Origin: Methylotenera_A sp044222005
GTDB taxonomy: Bacteria; Pseudomonadota; Gammaproteobacteria; Burkholderiales; Methylophilaceae
Assembly: GCA_044222005.1 (NCBI GenBank)
Contig: JBGANY010000007.1
Location: 1-64,000, forward strand
Reading direction: 5' to 3'
DNA: 64,000 bases
Both the position numbers and the translations under genes were made by a program. How positions within the stretch are numbered: position 1 is the first letter of the stretch; every line of letters starts with the position of its first letter. This document shows, in pieces, positions 1 through 8,649 of the stretch. The notes beneath the pieces were generated by a model. The model searched no databases, was not told the DNA's origin, and saw only the letters and a list, made by a program, of their open reading frames with translations.

Positions 1-298
1 TAATCGGCGTCGGCTTTTGTGCGCTTCCGCCAATAAACGACGTGACACGCGGCGTACTTTTCACCAAGTGCCAAGTGTCGTCGGTCATGTTCATTTGCAC
101 CAGCACATAGCCAGGGTACAAGCGGCGCTCTGAAATGGTCTTTTGACCACCCTTCATCTCGATTACCTCTTCAACCGGCACCAGAATTTCGCCGAATTGA
201 TCCTGCAAACCTGAACGTGCAATACGCTCTTCGATGCCTGCTTTCACGGATTTTTCCATGCCAGAAAAAGCTTGGACTGCATACCAACGCATACTCAT
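1..298 (-). CDS. nusG: Transcription termination/antitermination factor NusG (3' part outside window)
   Basis: NusG binds RNA polymerase and Rho or ribosomal protein S10, coupling transcription with termination and translation. About 99 N-terminal codons are visible. They read MSMRWYAVQAFSGMEKSV and continue with YPGYVLVQM and a FIGG motif, all typical of the NGN domain. The start ATG (296-298) overlaps the secE stop codon as TAATG, so translation is probably coupled; an ATG two codons later (292) is an alternative. The gene runs off the left edge, so nothing can be said of the KOW domain. The rplKAJL-rpoBC genes normally follow in this neighbourhood. Confidence 0.95.
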   Translation of the reverse strand, partial: MSMRWYAVQAFSGMEKSVKAGIEERIARSGLQDQFGEILVPVEEVIEMKGGQKTISERRLYPGYVLVQMNMTDDTWHLVKSTPRVTSFIGGSAQKPTPI

Positions 299-645
299 TA
301 AGCACTCCGTCCCATTAACCATTGCACCATGTAGGCGAAACCAATATCCACTACCGCCAGAAAGGCCGCTACAACCACCACCAGTACAAATACCGCTACA
401 GCGGTCTGTATGGTTTCCTTTCTTGTCGGCCAGACGACACGCTTCGCTTCGGCAACGGATTCACCGACAAACACCAGTGCAGCCTGGCCTAGCGGCGTTG
501 TCCATAGCACACCAATAGCCGCGCCAAATCCTGCCAACATAGCAAGAATGCGCAGCACCAAGGCTTTATCCGCAAGAACATAAAAGCCAGCAATGCCGGC
601 TGCCAACAGCAACGCGGACAATACCAGCTTAATTTTATCAATCAT
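298..645 (-). CDS. secE: Preprotein translocase subunit SecE
   Basis: SecE is the small essential subunit of the SecYEG inner-membrane translocon. The 115-residue product has the three-helix form found in many proteobacteria: hydrophobic segments near residues 8-25, 30-48 and 83-105. The conserved amphipathic hinge VWPTRKE lies at 71-77 just before the last helix. The gene lies between tRNA-Trp and nusG, the usual betaproteobacterial order tuf-trpT-secE-nusG, and its stop codon overlaps the nusG start by one base. It is probably cotranscribed with tRNA-Trp and nusG. Confidence 0.96.
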   Translation of the reverse strand: MIDKIKLVLSALLLAAGIAGFYVLADKALVLRILAMLAGFGAAIGVLWTTPLGQAALVFVGESVAEAKRVVWPTRKETIQTAVAVFVLVVVVAAFLAVVDIGFAYMVQWLMGRSA

Positions 646-700
646 ATGTTGGTCTTAACTTTTTAATCAGCCCAATTCAATCAGGCTGATATTTAACATC

Positions 701-776
701 TGGCAGGCCAAGAGGGTCTCGAACCCCCAACCCTCGGTTTTGGAGACCGATACTCTACCAATTGAGCTATTGGCCT
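701..776 (-). tRNA. tRNA-Trp (anticodon CCA)
   Basis: The minus strand folds as a complete cloverleaf: acceptor AGGCCAA paired with TTGGCCT, D-arm AGCTCAATTGG, anticodon loop CTCCAAA, and T-loop with GGTTCGA. The 3' CCA is encoded in the DNA. The gene lies 55 bp upstream of secE and downstream of the tuf terminator hairpin. Confidence 0.96.
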
Positions 777-797
777 ATTAACTTTTATCTTACAACT

Positions 798-834
798 GCA
801 AAAGGCTACGCGGGTTGTAAGCGTAGCCTTTGCA
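798..834 (-). terminator. Hairpin terminator after tuf
   Basis: An 11-bp stem is formed by 801-811 and 821-831, with a 9-nt loop. On the minus strand the stem ends in TTTT, a modest U-tract. It sits directly after the tuf stop codon and before tRNA-Trp, so it should end or weaken tuf transcription. Confidence 0.7.
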
Positions 835-844
835 TCATTCATGA

Positions 845-2035
845 CTATTCAATAATCTTAGCGACCACACCGGCACCAACCGTGCGACCACCTTCACGAA
901 TCGCAAAGCGTAAGCCTTCTTCCATCGCGATCGGTGCGATCAAGGTCACGGTGATGGACACGTTGTCGCCCGGCATCACCATTTCGGTACCTGCTGGCAA
1001 TTCAACTGCACCGGTCACGTCTGTGGTACGGAAGTAGAATTGCGGACGATAGCCTTGGAAGAATGGCGTATGACGGCCACCTTCGTCTTTACCCAACACG
1101 TAGATTTCTGCGGTGAATTTGGTGTGTGGTTTGATAGAGCCGGATTTGGCCAATACTTGACCGCGTTCCACTTCTTCACGTTTGGTACCGCGCAGCAGTA
1201 CACCGACGTTGTCGCCGGCTTGACCCTGGTCGAGCAGTTTGCGGAACATTTCCACACCGGTACAGGTGGTTTTGAGGGTTGGCTTGATGCCGACGATTTC
1301 GATTTCGTCACCGACTTTTACAATGCCGCGCTCAATACGGCCAGTCACCACGGTACCACGGCCAGAGATGGAGAATACGTCTTCTACCGGCATCAGGAAG
1401 GTACCGTCAATAGCACGTTCCGGCATCGGGATGTAGCTGTCCAGCGCGTCTGCCAGACGGAAGATGGAAGGTTCGCCGTATTCTGACTGGTCACCTTCTA
1501 ATGCAAGTTTGGCTGAGCCGATGACGATCGGGGTGTCGTCGCCCGGGAAGTCGTATTTGCTTAAGAGTTCACGCACTTCCATTTCAACGAGTTCGAGCAG
1601 CTCTTTGTCGTCCACCATGTCGGCTTTGTTCAGGAATACGACGATGTATGGCACGCCTACTTGACGCGCTAACAGGATGTGTTCACGGGTTTGCGGCATT
1701 GGGCCGTCAGCAGCAGAACATACCAGGATGGCGCCGTCCATTTGCGCAGCGCCGGTAATCATGTTCTTCACATAGTCGGCGTGGCCTGGACAGTCAACGT
1801 GGGCGTAGTGACGGGTGGCTGTCTCATATTCCACGTGGGCGGTGTTGATGGTGATGCCGCGCGCTTTTTCTTCTGGCGCCGCGTCAATCTGGTCATACGC
1901 CTTGGCTTCGCCGCCGTATTTCTTTGACAGAATGGTGGTGATCGCTGCCGTTAATGTCGTCTTGCCATGATCCACGTGTCCAATCGTGCCCACGTTCACG
2001 TGCGGCTTGGTACGTTCGAATTTGCCTTTTGCCAT
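845..2035 (-). CDS. tuf: Elongation factor Tu
   Basis: EF-Tu is the GTPase that delivers aminoacyl-tRNA to the ribosomal A site. The 396-residue length is standard. The P-loop GHVDHGKT is at 19-26, DCPGH (G3) is near residue 81, and NKAD (G4) near 136; beta-barrel domains 2 and 3 follow. The ATG at 2035 gives the normal MAKGKFERTKPHVN start. Upstream lie tRNA-Thr, Gly, Tyr and Thr genes in the same order as the E. coli tufB operon, so the gene is probably read from the strong promoter at 2561-2589. Betaproteobacteria usually carry a second tuf copy in the str operon, which is not in this window. Confidence 0.98.
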   Translation of the reverse strand: MAKGKFERTKPHVNVGTIGHVDHGKTTLTAAITTILSKKYGGEAKAYDQIDAAPEEKARGITINTAHVEYETATRHYAHVDCPGHADYVKNMITGAAQMDGAILVCSAADGPMPQTREHILLARQVGVPYIVVFLNKADMVDDKELLELVEMEVRELLSKYDFPGDDTPIVIGSAKLALEGDQSEYGEPSIFRLADALDSYIPMPERAIDGTFLMPVEDVFSISGRGTVVTGRIERGIVKVGDEIEIVGIKPTLKTTCTGVEMFRKLLDQGQAGDNVGVLLRGTKREEVERGQVLAKSGSIKPHTKFTAEIYVLGKDEGGRHTPFFQGYRPQFYFRTTDVTGAVELPAGTEMVMPGDNVSITVTLIAPIAMEEGLRFAIREGGRTVGAGVVAKIIE

Positions 2036-2196
2036 TTTTAATCCTTTACGTAATCTTTATAAAAATTTAATAAAATTTTATTAACTTAATTTTTAGCTTT
2101 GCCAATACTAATTGGCCAACAAGTACCACTTCTAAAAGTTTTATTTAACTTAATAAAACTTTAACACTACACCGCTTTTTAAATCAGCACCGTTTC

Positions 2197-2271
<75 letters not shown>

Positions 2272-2308
2272 TCTTACTGCAAATCACATAACTGACAAGC
2301 ACAATAGC

Positions 2309-2384
2309 TGGAGCGGGCGACGAGGCTCGAACTCGCGACATTCAGTTTGGAAAACTGAAGCTCTACCAACTGAGCTACACCCGC
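2309..2384 (-). tRNA. tRNA-Gly (anticodon TCC)
   Basis: The minus strand gives acceptor GCGGGTG with CGCCCGC, D-loop TTGGTA, anticodon stem TCAGT/ACTGA around loop TTTCCAA, T-loop GTTCGAG and an encoded CCA. It lies 37 bp from tRNA-Thr(GGT), equivalent in position to E. coli glyT. Confidence 0.96.
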
Positions 2385-2461
2385 TTCGCGTTACGCACAC
2401 CTAATTACCGCATACCCGCTGAAACCATTGCCTGCAGGTTCGTTACCGCTACATATTCACT

Positions 2462-2546
2462 TGGTGGAGGGGGCTGGATTCGAACCAGCGTACTCAGAGA
2501 GAACGGATTTACAGTCCGTCGCCTTTAACCACTCGGCCACCCCTCC
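2462..2546 (-). tRNA. tRNA-Tyr (anticodon GTA)
   Basis: This 85-nt tRNA has a long variable arm, as expected for bacterial tRNA-Tyr. Acceptor GGAGGGG pairs with CCCCTCC, followed by an A discriminator and encoded CCA; the anticodon loop CTGTAAA reads GTA. It is the first tRNA after the strong promoter at 2561-2589. Confidence 0.96.
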
Positions 2547-2560
2547 TAACCGAACCCGCG

Positions 2561-2589
2561 ATTATGCGTATTTTTTGACATGCTGTCAA
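2561..2589 (-). promoter_or_regulatory. Sigma-70 promoter for the tRNA-Tyr-Gly-Thr-tuf unit
   Basis: On the minus strand a perfect TTGACA (2584-2589), a 17-bp spacer and CATAAT (2561-2566) lie about 15 bp before the mature tRNA-Tyr 5' end. The base run after the -10 box is GC-rich (CGCGGG), as in stringently controlled stable-RNA promoters. That regulation is inference from sequence only. Confidence 0.75.
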
Positions 2590-2687
2590 ATAAAAGTGGG
2601 CCAAAAATGCACAATTGTCGAAAAGCCAATTTAAATCATTGTGAATGTATGTTTTTGGAGAATGCTTACTAGATTCTAGTGGAATTT

Positions 2688-2763
2688 TGGTGCCGGATGT
2701 CGGAATCGAACTGACGACCTTCGCATTACAAGTGCGCTGCTCTACCAACTGAGCTAATCCGGC
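2688..2763 (-). tRNA. tRNA-Thr (anticodon TGT)
   Basis: Acceptor GCCGGAT pairs with ATCCGGC, followed by A and encoded CCA. The anticodon stem GCGCA/TGCGA encloses CTTGTAA, giving anticodon TGT. It lies about 140 bp upstream of tRNA-Tyr, equivalent in position to E. coli thrU, and outside the unit driven by the 2561-2589 promoter. It is read from its own upstream promoter or by read-through from sspB. Confidence 0.95.
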
Positions 2764-2841
2764 GTTTTTCTTGAAGGCGTGACTATATCACTTTTTATAA
2801 ATCGGCGACTAGCCCTTTTGAGAAAATTTTTTACTATTTTG

Positions 2842-3282
2842 TTACTTTACTATTGTTAAATTTGGTTTCTTTTTTGCAGGCATTTTGTCATCTACCGCCC
2901 CGCCCTCGACCTCTGAAGGGGGCGTCACCGACTTAGCATTTGCATCAGTTTCATCAGCGTCAGTCTGCGCACCTGTTTCAAAAAACATGCCCTGGCCATT
3001 TTCGCGCGCAAAAACTCCTTTTACAGCACTCATCGGCACATACAAGTTTTGAGAAATTCCGCCAAAGCGCGCAGAAAACACGATCGCATCATTGTCTATG
3101 TGCAAATCTTTGGTGGCCGAATAGTTAAGATTCAGCACAATCTCACCTTCTTTTACATAAGCCATCGGCACCCGTGTCTGCGAATTTACAGCAACCAACA
3201 GGTGAGGCGTTAAGCCGTTATCCACACACCATTCGTGAATAGCACGCACCATATAGGGCTTGGTGGGAATAAGTCCGCTCAT
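2842..3282 (-). CDS. sspB: ClpXP protease specificity-enhancing factor SspB
   Basis: SspB is the adaptor that hands ssrA-tagged, stalled-ribosome products to the ClpXP protease. The product is 146 residues. The conserved N-terminal substrate-binding domain begins MSGLIPTKPYMVRAIHEWC and includes the strands LNLNYSATKDL and FSARFGG. An acidic flexible linker (about 105-130) follows, then a basic C-terminal tail ending KKKPNLTIVK, the ClpX-binding module. I chose the ATG at 3282 because the open frame upstream would run into sspA and has no SspB character. The stop of sspA is 8 bp upstream, giving the usual sspA-sspB pair. Confidence 0.95.
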   Translation of the reverse strand: MSGLIPTKPYMVRAIHEWCVDNGLTPHLLVAVNSQTRVPMAYVKEGEIVLNLNYSATKDLHIDNDAIVFSARFGGISQNLYVPMSAVKGVFARENGQGMFFETGAQTDADETDANAKSVTPPSEVEGGAVDDKMPAKKKPNLTIVK

Positions 3283-3290
3283 CCCAAAAA

Positions 3291-3890
3291 CTACTTTCGC
3301 ATGGCCTTTTCTGAAGGCGTCATCGCATCCGCATACAGCGGACGTGAGAACAGGCGCTCTGCATACTTCAGCAAGGGCGCCGCCTGATTGGGCAGGTCGA
3401 TGCCATAATGCCCCAAACGCCATAACAACGGCGTTACGGCCACATCCAGCATCGAATATTCGTCACCCAGCAAATAGTTCTGCTTACTAAAAATAGGCAC
3501 GATCTGCGTTAAATTATCGCGTATGGTTTTGCGCGCCTTGTCCGCTTTTTCATCATCGCCAGATTCAATGTCTTTGATGTGATCAAACAGATCCTTTTCA
3601 AAGTTATACAAAAACAATCTTGCACGCGCACGCATAACGGGATCGGCCGGCATCAGTTGCGGATGCGGAAAACGTTCATCAATATATTCATTGATGATAT
3701 TGGCCTCAGACAGCACCAGATCACGCTCCACCAGCACAGGCACCGCACCATAAGGATTCAGCACCGCTAAATCTTCGGCTTTATTGGCAAGATCTACATC
3801 GATCACCTCAAAATCCATGCCTTTTTCAAACAGCACAATTCGGCAGCGATGGCTATAAGGATCGACTGATCCCGAGTAAAGTTTCATCAT
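3291..3890 (-). CDS. sspA: Stringent starvation protein A (GST-fold RNA polymerase-associated protein)
   Basis: SspA is a glutathione-S-transferase-fold protein without GST activity that binds RNA polymerase and affects stationary-phase and stress transcription. The 199-residue product opens MMKLYSGSVDPYSHRCRIV and has the thioredoxin-like N domain with the AVPVLVERDLVLSEANII segment. An alpha-helical C domain follows with LGDEYSMLDVAVTPLLWRL. It follows petC by 54 bp and precedes sspB by 8 bp. The petABC-sspAB order is conserved in beta- and gammaproteobacteria. Confidence 0.95.
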   Translation of the reverse strand: MMKLYSGSVDPYSHRCRIVLFEKGMDFEVIDVDLANKAEDLAVLNPYGAVPVLVERDLVLSEANIINEYIDERFPHPQLMPADPVMRARARLFLYNFEKDLFDHIKDIESGDDEKADKARKTIRDNLTQIVPIFSKQNYLLGDEYSMLDVAVTPLLWRLGHYGIDLPNQAAPLLKYAERLFSRPLYADAMTPSEKAMRK

Positions 3891-3944
3891 AATCGTTATT
3901 CTCTTTTAAATTAGAAATGCATTTAATGACTATTAAGTAGATTT

Positions 3945-4637
3945 CTATTTAATATCTTTCCAGTATGCTTTTTTAAGCTTGATCGTCAGCACCAGCAACA
4001 CGCCCAGGAACAACAGCACCCACAGACCAATCCATTGGCGCTGCTGCTTGGCAGGCTCTGCCATGAATGCCATATAGTTAGTCAGATCGGCAACAAAAGC
4101 ATCATATTCTTCAGGATTCATCCTGCCAGGTTTGGCCACTTCCAGCTGATGCGTTTCATGATTCAACACCTGCTCGCCTTGCAACTCATACAGCACATGC
4201 GGCATGGCAACTTTATCGAACACGATATTGTTCCAGCCGGATGGCGTCGTGTCATCACGATAAAAACCACGCAGATAGGCATACATCCAATCCACGCCGC
4301 GCGCGCGAACGGCTACCGACAAATCAGGCGGCGCGACTCCGAACCACTTTTTGGCATCTTTCGGGTTCATCGCTACCTTCATGGTATCGCCGACTTTTTC
4401 GCCCGCAAACAGCAAATTGTCTTTAATTTGCTTTTCGGTCAGGCCAATGTCCTGCAAACGTTTATAGCGCATGTAGTTGGCGCTATGGCAATTGAGGCAA
4501 TTGTTCACAAACGTACGCGCACCACGCTGCAACGAGGCTTGATCGCCAGGATTAATCGGTGCAGAAACGGTAATCTCTGCTTCCGAAGCAAGTGCAATTA
4601 ATGGCAAAAACACCAGACTTAATAATAATTTTTTCAT
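3945..4637 (-). CDS. petC: Cytochrome c1 of the bc1 complex
   Basis: Cytochrome c1 carries electrons from the Rieske protein to soluble cytochrome c on the periplasmic side of complex III. The 230-residue precursor has a signal peptide (about 1-19). The haem c site CLNCH is at 47-51, and the methionine ligand lies in DKVAMPHV (Met145). A C-terminal membrane anchor is near 203-220, followed by the basic end KLKKAYWKDIK. It is the last gene of petABC, 4 bp after petB. Confidence 0.96.
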   Translation of the reverse strand: MKKLLLSLVFLPLIALASEAEITVSAPINPGDQASLQRGARTFVNNCLNCHSANYMRYKRLQDIGLTEKQIKDNLLFAGEKVGDTMKVAMNPKDAKKWFGVAPPDLSVAVRARGVDWMYAYLRGFYRDDTTPSGWNNIVFDKVAMPHVLYELQGEQVLNHETHQLEVAKPGRMNPEEYDAFVADLTNYMAFMAEPAKQQRQWIGLWVLLFLGVLLVLTIKLKKAYWKDIK

Positions 4638-4641
4638 AATA

Positions 4642-5937
4642 TTAGTACGTCACCCTTTCCGGTACTGGCTTGGTTTTATCTTTCGCAGTGTACCAAGGCA
4701 TCAGGATGAAAAATAAGAAGTAAATGATGGTAAATATGCGCGCAACTACGGTGGCGCGGTCTGCGCCGCCCAGCCAGCTACCGAACTGCCCCCACACATT
4801 CGACGGCACGGTCCCCAAATAACCCAGCACCAAAAAGCTCACCACGAAGGCCGCTAACCAGCGCTTGTAAAGGTTTCCACGATAACGGATAGACTTCACC
4901 GGACTTTTGTCGAGCCAAGGCAGGAACGCGAATGCAACTACCGACAAGCCCATCGCTGCCACGCCAGGGAACTGTGAATTCAGTACCGGCGGTACTGCAC
5001 GCAATATTGAATAATACGGCGTAAAGTACCAGACAGGCGCAATATGAGCTGGTGTTTTAAGCGGATCGGCAGGAACGAAATTATTTGCCTCCAAGAAATA
5101 GCCGCCCATCTCTGGCGCAAAGAAAATGATTGCCGCAAACACGATCAGGAACACCGCCACACCTACCAGATCCTTCACGGTATAGTAGGGATGAAACGGA
5201 ATGCCATCCAAAGGAATGCCTGTTTTTTTGTCTTTTTTGGCCTTAATTTCCACCCCGTCCGGATTGTTGGAGCCCACTTCATGCAAGGCAATCAGGTGCA
5301 CCACCACCAAGCCCAGCAGCACTAGCGGTAACGCAATTACATGGAACGCAAAGAAACGATTCAATGTTGCATCAGACACCAAATAATCGCCACGCAGCCA
5401 CTCGGACAAATCCGGGCCAATGAATGGGATCGCGCTAAACAGATTAACAATCACCTGGGCACCCCAGTAGGACATTTGCCCCCAAGGCAACAGATAGCCG
5501 AAGAAAGCTTCGCCCATCAGGCACAGGAAAATCGCCACGCCGAACAGCCAGATCAGTTCGCGAGGGTTGCGATACGAACCGTAAATGACGCCACGGAACA
5601 TATGCAGATACACCACGATAAAGAACATCGAGGCGCCGGTAGAATGCATATAGCGAATGATATTGCCGCCAAACACGTCGCGCATGATGTACTCGACCGA
5701 AGCAAATGCCAGCTCGGCATCCGGCTTATAGTGCATCGTCAAAAAGATGCCGGTCAAAATCTGCAACACCAGTACCAGCATGGCCAAGGAACCAAAAAAA
5801 TACCAGAAATTGAAATTCTTGGGTGCGTAATATTCGGTCAGATGATTTTTGATATTGCTGGTCAATGGAAAACGCGCATCAATCCACTCCATCGCGCAAC
5901 CCAAATAACCCTTAGTTTGTGCTTGTTTATCTGCCAT
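4642..5937 (-). CDS. petB: Cytochrome b of the bc1 complex
   Basis: Cytochrome b is the diheme membrane core of complex III and holds both quinone sites. The 431-residue length matches a full-length fused b subunit with eight helices. The haem ligands appear as His98 and His112 in helix B and His199 and His214 in helix D. The Qo-site motif is PVWY (301-304), not the mitochondrial PEWY; to my knowledge this variant occurs in some beta- and gammaproteobacteria. It is 3 bp from petA and 4 bp from petC. Confidence 0.97.
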   Translation of the reverse strand: MADKQAQTKGYLGCAMEWIDARFPLTSNIKNHLTEYYAPKNFNFWYFFGSLAMLVLVLQILTGIFLTMHYKPDAELAFASVEYIMRDVFGGNIIRYMHSTGASMFFIVVYLHMFRGVIYGSYRNPRELIWLFGVAIFLCLMGEAFFGYLLPWGQMSYWGAQVIVNLFSAIPFIGPDLSEWLRGDYLVSDATLNRFFAFHVIALPLVLLGLVVVHLIALHEVGSNNPDGVEIKAKKDKKTGIPLDGIPFHPYYTVKDLVGVAVFLIVFAAIIFFAPEMGGYFLEANNFVPADPLKTPAHIAPVWYFTPYYSILRAVPPVLNSQFPGVAAMGLSVVAFAFLPWLDKSPVKSIRYRGNLYKRWLAAFVVSFLVLGYLGTVPSNVWGQFGSWLGGADRATVVARIFTIIYFLFFILMPWYTAKDKTKPVPERVTY

Positions 5938-5940
5938 GAT

Positions 5941-6579
5941 TTACGCCTCCGCCTTTGCATCTACACCAATCAACAAGGTGGTGTCAGTTAAATATTGGTG
6001 CGGAGGCACTACCAGATTAGTCGGCGCCGGCGAGCCTTTAAACACACGTCCTGCGAGGTCGAATTTAGAACCATGACACGGACAGAAGAAACCGCCTGAC
6101 CAGTTTTCGCCCATATCACCGCCTGCCTGTAGTTTGGTGGTAGGCGAGCAGCCCAAGTGTGTACAGATACCCACCACCACGGAAATGTTTTCCTTGATTG
6201 AGCGATGCGAGTTTTTGCAATAACCGGGCTGTTGCGAAACAACGTCGCTGTTCGGATCGGAAAGCTGATCATTAAGCTTGGCGAGATCTGCCGTCATCGC
6301 ATCAGTACGTTTAATAATCCAGACTGGTTTACCGCGCCATTCTGCAGTCATGATCGTGCCAGGCTCAATTTTGCTGATATCCACCTCAACCGGCGCGCCC
6401 GCTGCTTTCGCGCGCTCGCTAGGCAGCATGCTACCCACAAACGGCACTGCGACGGCCGCCGCACCAACTGCGCCGGTACAGGCGGTTGCAGTGATTAAAA
6501 ATTGTCGCTTCTCTAAATCGACTTCTGAAGGCGGATGGAATGATAACGTGCTGTTTTTGTCAATTTGGCTGTCTGACAT
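5941..6579 (-). CDS. petA: Rieske iron-sulfur subunit of the bc1 complex
   Basis: The Rieske protein takes electrons from ubiquinol and passes them to cytochrome c1 through a 2Fe-2S cluster. The 212-residue protein has both cluster motifs: CTHLGC (Cys139, His141, Cys144) and CPCHGS (Cys166, Cys168, His169). The N-terminal segment EKRQFLITATACTG followed by a hydrophobic helix resembles the uncleaved Tat signal-anchor of this family, but with Lys-Arg instead of Arg-Arg. A Shine-Dalgarno-like AAAGGA precedes the ATG. It is the first gene of petABC; a promoter candidate is at 6637-6665. Confidence 0.97.
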   Translation of the reverse strand: MSDSQIDKNSTLSFHPPSEVDLEKRQFLITATACTGAVGAAAVAVPFVGSMLPSERAKAAGAPVEVDISKIEPGTIMTAEWRGKPVWIIKRTDAMTADLAKLNDQLSDPNSDVVSQQPGYCKNSHRSIKENISVVVGICTHLGCSPTTKLQAGGDMGENWSGGFFCPCHGSKFDLAGRVFKGSPAPTNLVVPPHQYLTDTTLLIGVDAKAEA

Positions 6580-6636
6580 TTGCTTCCTTTAACTTGCCCT
6601 TTTGAGGCATGACGTAACTCGGTTTACAAACATGCA

Positions 6637-6665
6637 ATTATACATTTTATTACATGAGAAACCAA
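6637..6665 (-). promoter_or_regulatory. Promoter candidate for petABC
   Basis: On the minus strand TTGGTT (6660-6665), a 17-bp spacer and a perfect TATAAT (6637-6642) lie about 58 bp before the petA start. The -35 box is weak (TTG plus poor remainder), so the call rests mostly on the -10 box and spacing. Confidence 0.5.
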
Positions 6666-6697
6666 ATTTTATTTGATAAGTAATTGATATGTATCAA

Positions 6698-7444
6698 CTA
6701 AACCGGATTGTCTACATCGATAAATTCGTGCGCAATGCCAAACATTTTCTCCAGCTGCTCACCTAACGCCCGTATCCCATAGCGTTCTGTTGCATGGTGC
6801 CCTGCCGCGATATAAGCAACCCCTGTTTCGCGCGCCACGTGCACAGTCTGTTCAGAAATCTCGCCGCTGATATACACATCCACATTGGCAGCAGCTGCCT
6901 GCTCGATATAGCCTTGCGCCGCGCCCGTGCATAGCGCAATGCGCTTGATCGGTCTGGCTAAATCACCAATAACCTGGGGCGCCCGTTTCAGCGTTGCCTG
7001 TATATGCGCAACCAATGCCTGCAACGATTGTGGCATGCTTAATTCCGCCAGGCCCAGCATGTCATTTTGACCTGCCAGTCCTGTAAGCTCCAGTCCCAAC
7101 TGTTTGGCAAGCATCACGTTGTTGCCCAATTCCGGGTGCGCATCCAGCGGTAAATGAAATGCGAACAGGTTAATATCATGCTGCAGTAAAAATTGAAGCC
7201 GTCGTTTTTTGATGCCAACAATAGGCTGCGCCTCGCCACGCCAGAAATAGCCATGGTGCACCAGAATTGCATCGGCATTGGCTCTGTGTGCGGCTTGCAG
7301 CAGTTCCATGCTCGCAGTCACGCCTGTCACGATTTTGTGGATTTCACGCTTGCCTTCCACCTGCAAGCCGTTTGGACAGTAATCGCTGAATTGCTCAGGC
7401 CGCAGCAGTCGATCTAAATAATCACTTAAATCATTTATTTTCAT
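6698..7444 (-). CDS. Nif3-like dinuclear metal centre protein (YbgI family)
   Basis: This is a member of the Nif3/YbgI/DUF34 family, often annotated 'GTP cyclohydrolase 1 type 2'; its true physiological role is unsettled. The 248-residue length is that of the short YbgI form without the inserted PII-like domain. The metal-binding histidine segment ILVHHGYFWRG is near residue 60-72, HLPLDAHPELGNN near 97-110, and a late GHHATERYG motif near 214-223. It is divergent from the htrA-type protease gene (46 bp apart), a pairing seen in related betaproteobacteria. Confidence 0.9.
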   Translation of the reverse strand: MKINDLSDYLDRLLRPEQFSDYCPNGLQVEGKREIHKIVTGVTASMELLQAAHRANADAILVHHGYFWRGEAQPIVGIKKRRLQFLLQHDINLFAFHLPLDAHPELGNNVMLAKQLGLELTGLAGQNDMLGLAELSMPQSLQALVAHIQATLKRAPQVIGDLARPIKRIALCTGAAQGYIEQAAAANVDVYISGEISEQTVHVARETGVAYIAAGHHATERYGIRALGEQLEKMFGIAHEFIDVDNPV

Positions 7445-7490
7445 GAATTTTCACCTATACTTATACGCATTCATATTCTAATTTCTATAT

Positions 7491-8645
7491 ATGCAACGAA
7501 TCTGGCTTATTTTTGCACAATCTGTCACCGCTTGCTTGGGCTTATTGTTTGTGCTGCGTCTTTTTTATCCACATCTGCTTGAAACAAAGCAAGAACCCAT
7601 TGTCATCAATCAGGTGCAACCAGGTCCTTTAGTCAGCGCGAAAGGCAGCTATAGCGATGCCGCAAAAAAAGCCATGCCTTCCGTCGTCAACATCTTTACC
7701 TCAAGCACAGTCAATACCCCCGGCCCACATGACCAGTTCAAGGACGACCCGCTATTTAGACATTTTTTTGGCGACCAACTGGACAATGAAGAGGATCAGC
7801 CTGAAAACAGCCTTGGAAGCGGCGTCATTGTTAGCGAGCAGGGCTTGATTTTAACCAACGACCACGTGGTTGCGAGCGCAGACGAAATTGAAGTGGCGCT
7901 CGCAGACGGTAGAAAGTTGGCGGCCAAGGTAGTGGGCACCGATCCTGATACGGATCTGGCCGTCTTGAAAGTCGATGCGGAAAAACTTCCGGCGATTACC
8001 TTTGCCGCTTCTGATAAACTCAATGTGGGCGACGTGGTGCTTGCCATCGGCAACCCGTTTGGCGTGGGACAAACCGTCACGCAGGGCATTGTCAGCGCAC
8101 TTGGGCGCAGCCATTTGGGCATTAATACTTATGAAAATTTTATTCAGACCGACGCTTCGATCAACCCTGGCAACTCCGGCGGCGCGTTGATTGATGCGGA
8201 AGGCAATCTGGTCGGTGTCAACAGCGCCATCTATTCGCGTAGCGGCGGCAGCATGGGCATCGGCTTTGCCATTCCCGCAAGCATCGCAAAGCAAGTCATG
8301 GAGCAGATCGCGACCAGCGGCAGCGTCACACGCGGCTGGATAGGCATAGAAGCACAGGACATTACCCCGGAGCTGGCCGAATCGTTCAAATTGTCACAGG
8401 TGCGCGGCTCCCTGATTGCCGGCGTGCTAAAGGGCAGTCCGGCAGATTTGGCTGGACTTAAGGCAGGGGATGTATTGCTGGCAATCAACAACAAAGCGGT
8501 TGTTGATAGCAGCGGCATGTTGAACATCATTGCCGCACTAAAACCGAATGAAAAAGCGGTGCTCAGGATTGCCAGAGCTGAGAAGGAAATTAACGTCGAC
8601 GTGACAGTAGGCAGACGACCCAAACCGGCTGTTGCCCGTAGATAG
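7491..8645 (+). CDS. Membrane-anchored DegS/AlgW-type serine endoprotease
   Basis: This is an HtrA-family periplasmic protease with one PDZ domain. An N-terminal membrane anchor (about 7-25) is followed by a trypsin-like domain with His125 (TNDHVV), Asp155 (DTDLAVL) and Ser229 (NPGNSGGAL). A single PDZ domain lies near 285-370. One PDZ and an uncleaved anchor point to the DegS/AlgW type, which begins regulated cleavage of an anti-sigma factor, rather than to DegP, which has two PDZ domains. No rseA/mucA gene is near it. It is convergent with tatC. Confidence 0.93.
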   Translation: MQRIWLIFAQSVTACLGLLFVLRLFYPHLLETKQEPIVINQVQPGPLVSAKGSYSDAAKKAMPSVVNIFTSSTVNTPGPHDQFKDDPLFRHFFGDQLDNEEDQPENSLGSGVIVSEQGLILTNDHVVASADEIEVALADGRKLAAKVVGTDPDTDLAVLKVDAEKLPAITFAASDKLNVGDVVLAIGNPFGVGQTVTQGIVSALGRSHLGINTYENFIQTDASINPGNSGGALIDAEGNLVGVNSAIYSRSGGSMGIGFAIPASIAKQVMEQIATSGSVTRGWIGIEAQDITPELAESFKLSQVRGSLIAGVLKGSPADLAGLKAGDVLLAINNKAVVDSSGMLNIIAALKPNEKAVLRIARAEKEINVDVTVGRRPKPAVARR

Positions 8646-8649
8646 CCCG

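Noticed and set aside
666..690. Stem-loop between tRNA-Trp and secE as a terminator
   Set aside because: The 7-bp stem has an 11-nt loop and no T-run on either strand, so read-through into secE is expected.
1040..1486. Long open frame antisense to tuf
   Set aside because: It follows the codon pattern of the tuf strand in mirror image, has no ribosome-binding site or family match, and tuf is certain.
3283..3423. Longer SspB with 47 additional N-terminal residues
   Set aside because: The additional segment lies within sspA and is not SspB-like; the ATG at 3282 gives the conserved start.
4035..4601. 188-codon open frame antisense to petC
   Set aside because: The reverse strand encodes an unmistakable cytochrome c1; the antisense product has no signal or recognisable domain.
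5026..5037. PVWY instead of PEWY in cytochrome b as a defective Qo site
   Set aside because: As far as I know, Qo motif variants such as this occur in functional bc1 complexes of some beta- and gammaproteobacteria, so I do not read it as damage.
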